A stretch of DNA of 64,000 bases, taken from contig NZ_JACJMB010000011.1 of NCBI RefSeq assembly GCF_016902615.1, positions 1-64,000 of the forward strand, written 5' to 3'. The notes under the pieces were generated by a model, which saw only the letters and a program-made list of their open reading frames with translations, was not told the DNA's origin and did not search any database. This DNA is from Collinsella tanakaei. Its GTDB lineage: Bacteria > Actinomycetota > Coriobacteriia > Coriobacteriales > Coriobacteriaceae. Every line of letters starts with the position of its first letter. Within the stretch, counting starts at the first letter, position 1. Shown in pieces: positions 19,320 to 28,800 of the stretch. The translations under genes and the position numbers were made by a program.

Positions 19320-20240
19320 ATGTCGGTTGCCACGACGATGCCGGTCATGATTGCGCAAGTGATCGCCATGTTCCTCATGATGGTGGTTGGTGCGGCGCTG
19401 TATCGCGGCGCGTTCGTGGACAACAAGGGGTCGACCCAGCTCTCGAACGTCGCGCTCTACGTGGCCACGCCGGCGGTCATCCTGCAAGCGCTGGCGATCT
19501 CCTTCGATGCCGAGAAGCTCGTGGCGGGCGCGGCGTGCTTCGTGCTCTCGTTTGCATTCACGGTGCTCTCGGCTGCCGTCGCGCGCCTGTATTTTCGCGA
19601 TCGGCGTCGCGCCGCACAGCTCGGCATCACCATCTCGAACATGGGGTTCATGGGCATCCCGATCGTGCAGAGCGTGCTCGGGGAGGAGTGCGTGTTCTAC
19701 ATCTCGGCGTGCATGGCGGGCCAGGTGCCGCTCATCTGGAGCTACGGCGTGTGGCTCATCTCGCAGGACGCCTCGAAGGTCTCCCCGAAAAAGATCGCCA
19801 CGAACCCCTCCGTCATCGCCGTCGTGATCGGCATCATCCTGTTCTGCTGCTCGATCAACCTCTCCGGGGTCATCAAGGTGACGGCGCAGGACCTGGGCAA
19901 CCTCAACACGGGCCTCGCCATGCTCGTCATGGGTACCTATCTCGCCCAGACCGACCTGCGCAGCCTCGTGCGCGACCGCAACCTCTATGCCGCCTGCGCC
20001 CTGCGCCTGCTCGTGGTGCCGGCGATCGTGATGGCGGTGCTCGCGCCCCTGCCGCTCGACGCCGTGGTGAAGCTCGTCGTCCTCATCGCCCTGTCTGCCC
20101 CCTGCGGCACGGTCTCGGCGATGTTTCCGCAGATGTTCGGGGGAGACTACCGCTTCGGGGCGGGCCTCGTGTCGCTTTCGACCCTGCTGTCCCTCATCGT
20201 CATGCCGGCCCTGCTCGCGGTCGGTCTCGTGATTTTCTAG
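19320..20240 (+). CDS. AEC (auxin efflux carrier)-family transporter
   Basis: A 306-residue integral membrane protein of the AEC family, with about ten helices in two five-helix halves. Recognisable parts are the first-half GAALYRGAFVDNKG..QLSN.ALYVATPAVI and the second-half LVVPAIVMAVL and APCGTVSAMFPQMFGGD motifs. In bacteria these transporters move malate, malonate or other small organic acids; substrate cannot be predicted. Start is placed at ATG 19320, 8-10 bases after GGAAGGGG; an upstream ATG at 19311 is possible. Bases 19450-19483 are duplicated in inverted orientation upstream. Confidence 0.88.
   Translation: MSVATTMPVMIAQVIAMFLMMVVGAALYRGAFVDNKGSTQLSNVALYVATPAVILQALAISFDAEKLVAGAACFVLSFAFTVLSAAVARLYFRDRRRAAQLGITISNMGFMGIPIVQSVLGEECVFYISACMAGQVPLIWSYGVWLISQDASKVSPKKIATNPSVIAVVIGIILFCCSINLSGVIKVTAQDLGNLNTGLAMLVMGTYLAQTDLRSLVRDRNLYAACALRLLVVPAIVMAVLAPLPLDAVVKLVVLIALSAPCGTVSAMFPQMFGGDYRFGAGLVSLSTLLSLIVMPALLAVGLVIF
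19450..19483 (+). repeat. AEC-internal arm of the 34-bp inverted repeat
   Basis: This segment lies within the transporter coding sequence and is the partner of the inverted copy at 18916-18949. This copy is in frame and intact, so it is likely the original. Confidence 0.9.
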
Positions 20241-20276
20241 CTTGTCCTCATCGGGGACGCTTCTGCTTGCTTGCCG

Positions 20277-23200
20277 CTACTCGACGCTCTTCAGCGCCTC
20301 GATCATGTCGATGCGGTTCAGGGTACGGTTCGTGATGAGGTTCACCACGAGCGCGAACACGAGCGGCAAGATGGCGGCGAGCAGGTAGCTCAGGGGCGTC
20401 ACCACGGTCAGGAAGCTGATCTGCGGCATCTTGAGCACGTGCAGCAGCGCGTCGCCGAGCACGTAGCCGAACGGCAGGCCGCATACGATGCCGATGATCG
20501 TGAGGATGATGGTCTCCTTGTTCACGTAGTGGTGCACCTCGCGCGGCCGGAAGCCGAGCACCTTGATGGTCGCCAGCTCGCGTTCGCGTTCGGAGATGTT
20601 CGTCGTGGAGAGCGTGAACAGGACGGCGAAGGCAAGTGCGGCAGCCATGCCGAGCACGATGACGACGACGGCGTTGATGAGGGTGAACGACTGCGAGAAG
20701 TCGCCTGCGAGCTCGGAGGTGCTCGTGACGGAGAGGAAGCGCGCGTCGTCGGTCAGGCTGTCGGTCAGCGATGCCTCGGCGTCCGCGTTCCCGCTGCAGC
20801 GCACGAGCACGCCGTTGGGCTCGAAGGTGCCATCATCCAGCGCGCTCGCCTCGTCGCCGAAGGCGGCGCGGTAGGCGCTCTCGCTCATGTAGATGTAGTT
20901 GCCCAGATAGTTGCGGGCGACATGCGCAACCTCGACGGAGGCCTGCTCAAGCTGGGAATCCTGCACCTCGACGGTGTCGTGGGCGGTGAATCCGAGCACC
21001 TCCGAGGCGTTCTGCGTGATGACGGCGCCGCGCTCGGGAAGGTCGATGGGCTCGGCGGTGTCGAGGTCGGTCACGCTGATGAAGCGCGCCAGCTTGTCGG
21101 CGGTGCGGTAGTCGTCCGGGAAGATGATGAGCTGCACGCTCTCCTCGCCGTCTGAGTACTTGAGCGTCGCGGTGTCGATGTAGATGCGGACGAGCTCGTC
21201 GACGCGGTCGTCGTGGGAAAGCTCGAGCGCCGCGTCGTCATGGTCGCCGCTGTTCGTGACGGCCATGATGTCGTAGTGCGCGATGCGCTCGTACTGCTCG
21301 GGCACGAGTTCGGCCACGGAGTCCCTGATGGCGAAGCCGCAGACGATCAGGGCGGTGCAGCCCATGATGCCGGCGACCGTCATGAGGAAGCGGCGCTTGT
21401 AGCGGAAGAGGTTGCGCGCGGTGACCTTGTTCAGGAACGAGAGCCGGTGCCAGATGGCGGGGATGTGCTCGAGGAAGATGCGCGAGCCGGATTTGGGAGC
21501 CTTCGGGCGCATGAGCTCGGCGGGCGTCTGGCGCACCTCGGAGCGGCAGGCGAGATAGGCGGTGCCGCCGACGGCGACGACAAAGATGGCCGTGCCGCCG
21601 AAGCCGTAGACAGGGTCGAAGGCGAAGGCGTAGCCCGGCAGCAGGTACATGATGCCGAAGACGACGAAGATGAAGGCGGGCAGCGCGATGAAGCCGAGGA
21701 TGAGGCCGGCGATGCCGCCGGTTAGGCAGGCGGCGAGCGCGTAGATGAGGTACTTCGCGTAGATCTCGCTGTTGCGGTAGCCGAGCGCCTTGTACGTGCC
21801 GATGAGACCGCGCTCCTCCTCGACGAGGCGCGTGATGGTCGTGAGCGAGACGAGCACGGCGACGACGAGGAACACGATGGGGAAGAGCGTGCCGATGGCC
21901 TCGATGGAGTCAGCGTCGCTTTCGACGGACGAGTAGCTGGAGAGCGACGAGCGGGTCTGGACGTACCAGGTGGCGGTGTCGATATCGTCGATTTCGGCCT
22001 GAGCGTCGGCGAGCTCGGCCTCGGCGTCCGCGAACTTCTCGTCAGCCTCGGCGCGGCCCTCCTCCCATTCGGCCAGACCGTCTTGGTAGTCGGCGAGTCC
22101 TTCTTCGTACTCGGTGCGGCCGTCTTCGAGCTCGGCCTGCGCCTCTTCGAGCTGCGCGCGGGCGCAGGCAAGCTGCGCGGCGGCGTCGTCAAGCTGGGCG
22201 CGCGCCGAGGCGAGCTGGGCGTTCAGCTGCGCATAGGCGGTGTCGCGGCCCGCGGCCATCTGTGCCTCGAGGGTCGCCTCGGCGCGTGCGCGCTCGTCGG
22301 CGATTGTCTGGTCGAGCGTGGCGAGCGCGGCGGCGTATTCTTGCTCCATGCGGGCGTCGAGCTGCGCCTGGGCATCGGCGCGCTGCTGCTCGATTTCGTC
22401 TTCGAGCGCATCGAGCGCGGCGGCGTGTTCCTGCTCGAGGCGCTCGTCGAGCTCGGCCTGCGCCTGCTCGCGCTGCTCGGCGATCTGCTCGTCAACCTGC
22501 GCGACCGCCTCGTCGTAGGCGGGGGCGAGCTGGTCTTCGATGGCGGCGAGCCCCTGCTCGCGCTGCTTTGCGATCTCGTCGTCCACGGTGTCGAACGCCT
22601 GCTCGATGGGGGCGAGGGCGGCGTCGATCGAGCCTGTGCGCTCGCCGAGTTCCGCCGCGCTGTCCCGAAGCGCATCGATGCCGCCCTGCGCATCGACGCC
22701 GTCGATGACCTGTTGGAGTTGCTGCGCCTGCGCGGTCAGCTCGGCGATGGCCTGCTCGTTTTCCGGGTCATCTGCATCGAGGGCGGCGAGCTGAGCCTCG
22801 ATATCCTCGAGCTGGCGTGCGGCATCGGTATAGCTGTCGATGGTCTGATTCAGCGTGTCGAGTTCGCTTTGCAGATCGCCTCGGAGCTCCACGAGCTCGT
22901 CGTAGCCGGGTAGCTGTTGCGCTGCGAGCTCGGCGTCCGCCTTCTGCTTGATGGCTGCGTACTGCTCGTCGCGCGCAGCTTCGAGTTTCTCGTCGAGCTC
23001 GCCGGTCGCCTGCTGGCGCTGCTCGTCGATGCGGGCATCGACCTGGGCGATAGCGTCTGCGCGCGCCGCCTCGATCTGCTCGTCGAGCTCGGCCTGCGCC
23101 TGGTCGCGCGCGGCGCCGAACTGCTCCTCGAGCTGGGCCAGACCCTGGTCGTATCCATCGGCGATGGCGGCGTCGAGCTCTGCTTGGGCCTGGGTGCGGG

Positions 23201-24332
23201 CGACCTCGAACTGGCGGTCGAGCTCGACGACGCCCTGCGCGCGCCCGTCTGCGATCTGGCTGTCGATCTGCGCTTGACCCTCAGCGAGCGCCTCGGCAAG
23301 GGTCCGCTCGACCTCGGCGGCCCCCTCGGCGGCGCCGCGGTCGAACTCTGCGCGCCCGTCGGCAAGATCAGCCTCGCCTGAGGCGACCTCTGCCCAGCCG
23401 TCGTCGATCGTTGCCTGGCCGTCGATCAGCTCCTGTTTCGCGTCGGCGAGCTGCGCTGCGGCGTCGTCGAGCTCCGCGCGTCCGTCGGCAAGCTCCGCCT
23501 CGGCTTCGGCGCGCTCCCGCTCGTAGTCCGCGCGGGCGTCATCGAGCTCGCCTTGCGCATCCGCCTTGACGGTTGCGGTCCGGGCCATCTCGCGGTCGCT
23601 GCGGATCTCGTTTTCGATCTCGTCGGTCACGGCGGCGACGCGCTCGCCGTAGGCATCCGAATAGCAGGCGAGCTCGTCTGCGCCGGCTACGGTGAGGTAG
23701 GCGACGGTGTAGGTGTCGGTGGTGACGTCTTCGGGGCTCACGATGAACGTATAGTCCGAGGTGGAACTCGAGCGGAACGACAGCTCGGGGTTCGAGACGT
23801 CCATGGCGTCGACGACGATGCCGGCGATGGTGTAGGGGCGGCGCGCGAAGACGGCCTCATCCTCGTTGTCCGCCTCGGCGATCTCAACGGTGTCGCCGAT
23901 GGTCAGGCCGCTCGCGTCGACGAACTTCTGCGTGACGGCGACCTCGCCTGCGCGCTCGGGCAGCCCGCCCTCCACGATATAGGGGATGTTCAGGTCCTCA
24001 TCGCTCAAGGCCTTGACCTCGACGGTCGCCCGCGCCCCGTCCACATCCGTATAGGTCGATTCGCTCCAGCCGCCCTCGACGGTCTCGACGCCGTCCACGG
24101 AGGCGAGGGCCCGGAGGTCCCCCTCGTCGAGGCCCAGGGTCGAGAGCACTTGGATATCGAAGAGATGCTGCGTGTCGAAGAACTCGTCGGCAGCGTTGCG
24201 AAGATCTTGGCATGAGGCGCGCAGGCCGCAGAACATGGCGATGCCGAGCGCGCAGATCACGGCGATCGCGATGAAGCGCTTGAGGTTGCCGCGGACGGTG
24301 CGGGCTATGTCCTTCGCATGTGCCGACGCCAT
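20277..24332 (-). CDS. FtsX-domain ABC transporter permease with giant coiled coil
   Basis: A 1,351-residue permease of the FtsX/MacB superfamily. The N-terminal helix (about 18-38) is followed by an extracytoplasmic region. From about residue 265 to 825 there is a nearly unbroken coiled coil rich in Ala, Glu, Asp and Gln, with recurrent ADGRAELDDAAAQLADA-like and EQREQAQAELDE-like segments. Then come three FtsX helices (about 855-960), a second single helix (about 1010-1030), an MacB-PCD-like domain, and a C-terminal three-helix FtsX block (about 1230-1345). Related Firmicute/Actinobacterial permeases have a coiled coil here, but over 500 residues is long. It probably projects tens of nanometres through the wall and may sense or act on peptidoglycan or a surface target (inference). 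The ATPase subunit is encoded 12 bases upstream. Confidence 0.88.
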   Translation of the reverse strand: MASAHAKDIARTVRGNLKRFIAIAVICALGIAMFCGLRASCQDLRNAADEFFDTQHLFDIQVLSTLGLDEGDLRALASVDGVETVEGGWSESTYTDVDGARATVEVKALSDEDLNIPYIVEGGLPERAGEVAVTQKFVDASGLTIGDTVEIAEADNEDEAVFARRPYTIAGIVVDAMDVSNPELSFRSSSTSDYTFIVSPEDVTTDTYTVAYLTVAGADELACYSDAYGERVAAVTDEIENEIRSDREMARTATVKADAQGELDDARADYERERAEAEAELADGRAELDDAAAQLADAKQELIDGQATIDDGWAEVASGEADLADGRAEFDRGAAEGAAEVERTLAEALAEGQAQIDSQIADGRAQGVVELDRQFEVARTQAQAELDAAIADGYDQGLAQLEEQFGAARDQAQAELDEQIEAARADAIAQVDARIDEQRQQATGELDEKLEAARDEQYAAIKQKADAELAAQQLPGYDELVELRGDLQSELDTLNQTIDSYTDAARQLEDIEAQLAALDADDPENEQAIAELTAQAQQLQQVIDGVDAQGGIDALRDSAAELGERTGSIDAALAPIEQAFDTVDDEIAKQREQGLAAIEDQLAPAYDEAVAQVDEQIAEQREQAQAELDERLEQEHAAALDALEDEIEQQRADAQAQLDARMEQEYAAALATLDQTIADERARAEATLEAQMAAGRDTAYAQLNAQLASARAQLDDAAAQLACARAQLEEAQAELEDGRTEYEEGLADYQDGLAEWEEGRAEADEKFADAEAELADAQAEIDDIDTATWYVQTRSSLSSYSSVESDADSIEAIGTLFPIVFLVVAVLVSLTTITRLVEEERGLIGTYKALGYRNSEIYAKYLIYALAACLTGGIAGLILGFIALPAFIFVVFGIMYLLPGYAFAFDPVYGFGGTAIFVVAVGGTAYLACRSEVRQTPAELMRPKAPKSGSRIFLEHIPAIWHRLSFLNKVTARNLFRYKRRFLMTVAGIMGCTALIVCGFAIRDSVAELVPEQYERIAHYDIMAVTNSGDHDDAALELSHDDRVDELVRIYIDTATLKYSDGEESVQLIIFPDDYRTADKLARFISVTDLDTAEPIDLPERGAVITQNASEVLGFTAHDTVEVQDSQLEQASVEVAHVARNYLGNYIYMSESAYRAAFGDEASALDDGTFEPNGVLVRCSGNADAEASLTDSLTDDARFLSVTSTSELAGDFSQSFTLINAVVVIVLGMAAALAFAVLFTLSTTNISERERELATIKVLGFRPREVHHYVNKETIILTIIGIVCGLPFGYVLGDALLHVLKMPQISFLTVVTPLSYLLAAILPLVFALVVNLITNRTLNRIDMIEALKSVE

Positions 24333-24344
24333 CGTGTCACCCGC

Positions 24345-25046
24345 CTACCACTCGATCTGGGCGATGGGGGTGGGATGGGGGTTCGTCGCCATGTCGATGA
24401 CCTTTCCGCTCTTGAAGCGGATCAGGCGGTCTGCCATGGGGGCGAGCGCCGAGTTGTGGGTGATGATCACCACGGTGATGCCGTCATGGCGGCAGGTGTC
24501 CTGCAGAAGCTGGAGGATCTGCTTGCCCGTCTGGTAGTCGAGAGCGCCGGTGGGCTCGTCGCACAGCAGCAGCTTGGGGTTCTTCGCGAGCGCGCGGGCG
24601 ATGGCCACGCGCTGCTGCTCGCCGCCGGAAAGCTGGGCGGGGAAGTTGTTCATGCGATCGCCCAGGCCGACTTTGGCAAGCGTGTCCGCGGCGTCGAGCG
24701 AGTTGGGGCAGATCTGCGCGGCGAGCTCGACATTTTCGAGTGCGGTCAGGTTGGGCACGAGGTTGTAGAACTGGAAGACGAAGCCCACGTCGGAGCGGCG
24801 GTATTCCACGAGCTCGGCAGATGTGGCACCCGAGATGTCACGGCCGTCGACGCGCACGGTGCCGGCGGTGGCGGAGTCCATGCCGCCGAGGATGTTGAGC
24901 GCGGTCGTCTTGCCTGCGCCCGAGGCGCCGAGGATGACGGCGAGCTCGCCGCGCTCCACCGTGAAGCTCGCGCCGTCCAGCGCGTGGATCTCGGCTTCTC
25001 CTTGGCCGTAAACCTTGAGGACATCGGTGAACTCTATATATGCCAT
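24345..25046 (-). CDS. ABC transporter ATPase (MacB/LolD type)
   Basis: A 233-residue ATPase partner of the FtsX-type permease. Walker A is GASGAGKTT (about residue 40), the Q-loop lies in [17 protein letters not shown], the signature is [15 protein letters not shown], Walker B is [12 protein letters not shown] and the switch His is in IITHN. The [11 protein letters not shown] and DEPTGALD patterns are specific to the MacB/LolD group, which couples ATP to mechanical transmission rather than classic transport. The ATG at 25046 has only a weak G-rich ribosome site. It is the first gene of the two-gene operon and diverges from a TetR gene. Confidence 0.93.
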   Translation of the reverse strand: MAYIEFTDVLKVYGQGEAEIHALDGASFTVERGELAVILGASGAGKTTALNILGGMDSATAGTVRVDGRDISGATSAELVEYRRSDVGFVFQFYNLVPNLTALENVELAAQICPNSLDAADTLAKVGLGDRMNNFPAQLSGGEQQRVAIARALAKNPKLLLCDEPTGALDYQTGKQILQLLQDTCRHDGITVVIITHNSALAPMADRLIRFKSGKVIDMATNPHPTPIAQIEW

Positions 25047-25093
25047 GAGGCGAGCGCCCCCTCGATTACTCGACAGCGTGTTGTCTACCTTGC

Positions 25094-25167
25094 AGTATAG
25101 TGAAGCTGCCGGGCAGGTTGGAGGGCCACTCGACACATCGGCGGCGATTGTCGAGCGATCGCTGCCG
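25094..25167. promoter_or_regulatory. divergent control region for the FtsX-ABC operon and tetR
   Basis: Minus-strand TATACT (complement of 25094-25099) is a probable -10 for the ABC operon. A 10-bp inverted repeat with one mismatch (25139-25148 with 25158-25167, arms CGGCGGCGAT and ATCGCTGCCG) lies between the two genes and is a candidate TetR operator. Confidence 0.4.
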
Positions 25168-25220
25168 AGGCGCCGGTGACCGTGCCTGCCGCGCCGCAGG
25201 CGGGAAGGTGGAATAAGACC

Positions 25221-25793
25221 ATGAGAAAGCAGCCTCAGGTGACCGAGCAGACGCGGGCGAACCTCACGCAGGCCTTTTGGGAGCTCTATCGCGACCGGCC
25301 GATCGAGAAGATCACGGTGCGCGAGATCGCGGAGCGCGCCGGCTACAACCGTGCGACGTTCTACCTGTACTTCCGTGATGTCTACGACCTTTTCGACCAG
25401 CTTGAAAGCGAGATTCTGGAGCAGGTGCGCATGCTCGTGCAAAAGCGCCTGCTGCTCGACGACACGCTCGATTTCTCGCACCACATGGGGTTCATCGTGG
25501 AGCTCACCCAGCGCTTCAGCGCCTACATGCCACGTCTCATCGGTGGCGACCCGTCGTTCGGCGAGCACCTGAAGGAAATCATCGCGCCGCTGCTCGACCG
25601 CTTCATCATCCCCGAGCAGGGCCTGACGGAAGAGGAGCAGGACGTCCTGCGGGAGTTCTACCTGTCAGGGCTGCTCGGGGCGATCAATCGATGGATGGGT
25701 TCTTCAGGCGAGATGCCCATCGAGCGCTTGATCGAGCTTGTGGTCGCAGCGGTCCTGCCGGCGCAGGTGCCGCGCGGCGGTGCCGGTTGCTGA
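25221..25793 (+). CDS. TetR-family transcriptional regulator
   Basis: A 190-residue regulator with a strong N-terminal TetR HTH: KITVREIAERAGYNRATFYL (about residues 32-51), then YFRDVYDLFDQLE. The C-terminal ligand/dimer domain is of the TetR_C type seen in Firmicutes regulators of envelope or efflux genes and is not informative about ligand. The ATG at 25221 is preceded by GGGAAGG. The gene is divergent from the FtsX/MacB-type ABC operon, with an inverted repeat in the spacer, so local control is likely. Confidence 0.88.
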   Translation: MRKQPQVTEQTRANLTQAFWELYRDRPIEKITVREIAERAGYNRATFYLYFRDVYDLFDQLESEILEQVRMLVQKRLLLDDTLDFSHHMGFIVELTQRFSAYMPRLIGGDPSFGEHLKEIIAPLLDRFIIPEQGLTEEEQDVLREFYLSGLLGAINRWMGSSGEMPIERLIELVVAAVLPAQVPRGGAGC

Positions 25794-25832
25794 GGCAGGT
25801 TGCCGTGCGCGCGGTAGCTTGACCTGCTTTCA

Positions 25833-28800
25833 TTATTGGTCGCGTCCGGGTCGCGTCCGGAACGGGGCGGCAAATGGCTCCAGCTGCGCGCGGAGTTCGT
25901 CTGCGGTGACGCGGGGTGCGCAGGCGCCGTAGCGCGCCTGGCAGACGAGGGCGGCGAGGCGCGTCGCGGCAGCTGCCGCGCGCGGGATTGTCTGCGCCAT
26001 GGCGCGGGCGATGTCCTCCTCGGTGGCGCTGCGGTCCCATCTGGCTTTCTGGCGGCGAGCGAGGTCGAGCGCCTCTGCCCAGGCGCCCTCGATCGCGCGG
26101 GCCGGCGCCTGCCCGGCACGACTGACGGCGTAGAGGTGCCACGCGCGCCGAAGGGCGCGCAGGATGCGCGGGGCGAAGGCGAGAACCGCGATAACGAGGG
26201 CGACGCCGAGGTAGGGGGCCGCGTGCGCGAGCGTCTCGAGCGCGCGTTGCGCAAGGCTGCGCAGAACGGCGACGAGATCGGGCTGCGTGCTGCCAGATAG
26301 GCCGGCGCCCTGCCCATCGGTGGTGGCGTCATCGGTATCGGGTTCGCTCGTCTCAGTCGGCTGCTCGGTCTCCTCCGGTTCGCTCTGCTCGTCTTGCGCG
26401 GGGTCTTCAGGGGCGTCGGTGTCGTCGGGTGCGTCGGTGCCCTGTGCAGCGTTCGCCGACGCGGGCGTCATATCGATGGGAATCCAGCCGATGCCGTAGA
26501 GGTACACCTCGCACCAGGCGTGCAGATCCCGGTTCGTGACGACATAGCGCCCCTCGCCGTCCTGCGCGTTGCTTGCGCGGTAGCCCAGCGCGACACGCGT
26601 GGGGATGCCGAGTGCGCGTCCGAGCACCGCGAAGGCGGACGCGTAGTGCGCGCAGTATCCCTCGCCCGTGTCGAGGAATCGCGCGACGGCCTCGAGGTTG
26701 TCGCCCGCGTCCGCGACGTCGAGCGTGTAGGTGAAGCGGCTGTCGGAAAAATAGGTGATCAGCTGCTCGAGCTGGGCGATCTCTTGCGAGAGCTCCTCAT
26801 TGCCGTAGGTTGTCGGCCCCCGGTCCACGCGCAGGTCCGCGGCGACATCGCTGATGCTCTCGGGCAGATTGCCGGGCAGCTCGAGATAGCGTCCATCGAC
26901 CGACTCGCGCCCCGCTTCGATCAGCTCGTCGATGCTGCTGCCCAGCGCCTTCCAGTCTTCGGCGCCGGCGACGCCCTCGCGCGACCACAGGCGGCTCCAG
27001 AGCGCCAGCTCGAGGTCCTGCGCGAGCGCGCGCAGTCCCGAAGCGCTCGTGACGGGCTCGATGTAGGCGGCCTCCGCGGTGTAGGAAAGACCGCGATTCG
27101 TGGTGGTGTTCTCGCTGTAGACGGTGCCGGTATCGCTCCAGCGCCAGCCCTGCGATTGGCTGTCGTGCGGGACGGTCGTGCCGAATGCGCCGATGGGTAC
27201 CGGCGCGAATCGCGATGCGAGGCCGTCGATCACGATGGTGGCGGCGATGTCGCGGATGCTGCCGACGGCCCGCATGCCGTCATCGCGGAACAGCGCGGTC
27301 AACAGGTCGTCGGCGGTGTCCGTGCCGGGCAGGGCGTGCGCTGCGGTATCGGCGTCGCTCGGGAAAAGAAGCGACAGCGCGCCCGCTGCACCGCCCGTGG
27401 GCGCCCCGTCGAGTGCCCAGGTGGTTCCGTCAAGGTCGCTCAAGGTGGCGAGCTCGAGATAGAGCGGCCGGTTCAAGCCGGTTCGGTAGGCGAGGGCGAC
27501 GGTCTCGCCGCTGCGCGTAAGGTCGTGCCGCAGGTCCACGATGGGGCTCACGGTGTTGCCGGCGAGCACGTTCGACTGCACGTCAAGGCGGAGGGGGAGA
27601 CCCTGGGCGGCGCGCGTGGCGGCGGGCGCGAGCGCGCAGGCGGCAAGGGCGAGTGCCAAAGAGACCGCGCAGGCGAGGGGGTGCCATGCGCTGAGGGCGC
27701 GGGGCACGGAGCGCGGGGCCTGCGGCCCGGCATCATCTTCATGCGCAGGCGTGACGGCGCCCCGCACCTGCCCGAGAACGAGCAGGGAGAGGCCGCAGCA
27801 GAGGATGATGACGATCTCGGCCGTGCTGTTCGCGGCTCCCATGAACGCAACGCGGGAGGCTGCCAGGCCAAGCGGCAGGGCGGCTATACACGGACGCAGC
27901 CTGCGCGTGCCGCAGAGCAGCTGCACCGCCACCGCTGCGGGCAGTATGGCGAGCGTGAGTGCGGCGTCGGAGACAGGGTTCACCGAGACCGGCACCCATT
28001 GGCCGAAATACAGCTCGTGCAGGCCGCGTGCGACGACAGGCGAGATCCAGGAGAGGCCGCCCGCCGTGCCGTCGATATCGAGGGCAGAGAGGTCGGACGC
28101 GGCGTCGAAGACGTCGATGCCGGATGCGGTGGCGATCGTCTGGGCCGCACCGGCGATCGAGGCGGCGGCGACGATGACGAGTGCGAGGATGTTGACGAGC
28201 TCGCGCGCCGGGCGATGGCGGATACGGGGGACGCCTTCTGCAAGCGTGGCGACGAGGGCGACGGCAGTCAGGGCGATGCCGGCGAAGCGCGACCAGAAGG
28301 CCGGCTCGATCATCGTGGTCAGCAGCTGGAGGGAGAGAAGCATGGCGACGCCGCAGCAGACGGCGTTGGCGACGGCGACCGGAAACGGGGTGTTGGACCT
28401 CTTCCGGTCGTCGCGCCGCCTGGTGCCGGGCGCAGGGACCTGTGGAAACGCCCCCTGTCCCTCCCCGTCAATACCGGGTGCCGGCGCGATCGTTCCGGCA
28501 TCGCGGGGAATGACGACGGTCAGGCGCGTCCCGAGAAGCCTTTCTAGATGCTGTGCGAGGGCCGCATCCGCGCGCTCGGCGACGAGGACGACCGGGCGCC
28601 GATTGCGTGCATCGAGGCCCTGGGCCGCCAGACGAGCGATGGCGCGGGCGCGCCGTTCCGCTTCGGTGCCGATGGTCGCAGCGCCTGCATCGTCCGCGTC
28701 GAGGGCGGCGCAGAAGCGCTCGATGCGCTGCACGCCCGTCGCGCGGTCCACGCCGTCGGTCAGGGAGATGTCGCTGCGCGCGCCCGCCTGTCGGGCGAGG

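Noticed and set aside
20400-24300. Internal repeats in the FtsX permease considered as tandem DNA repeats
   Set aside because: They are imperfect heptad-type protein repeats of a coiled coil rather than an exact DNA repeat.
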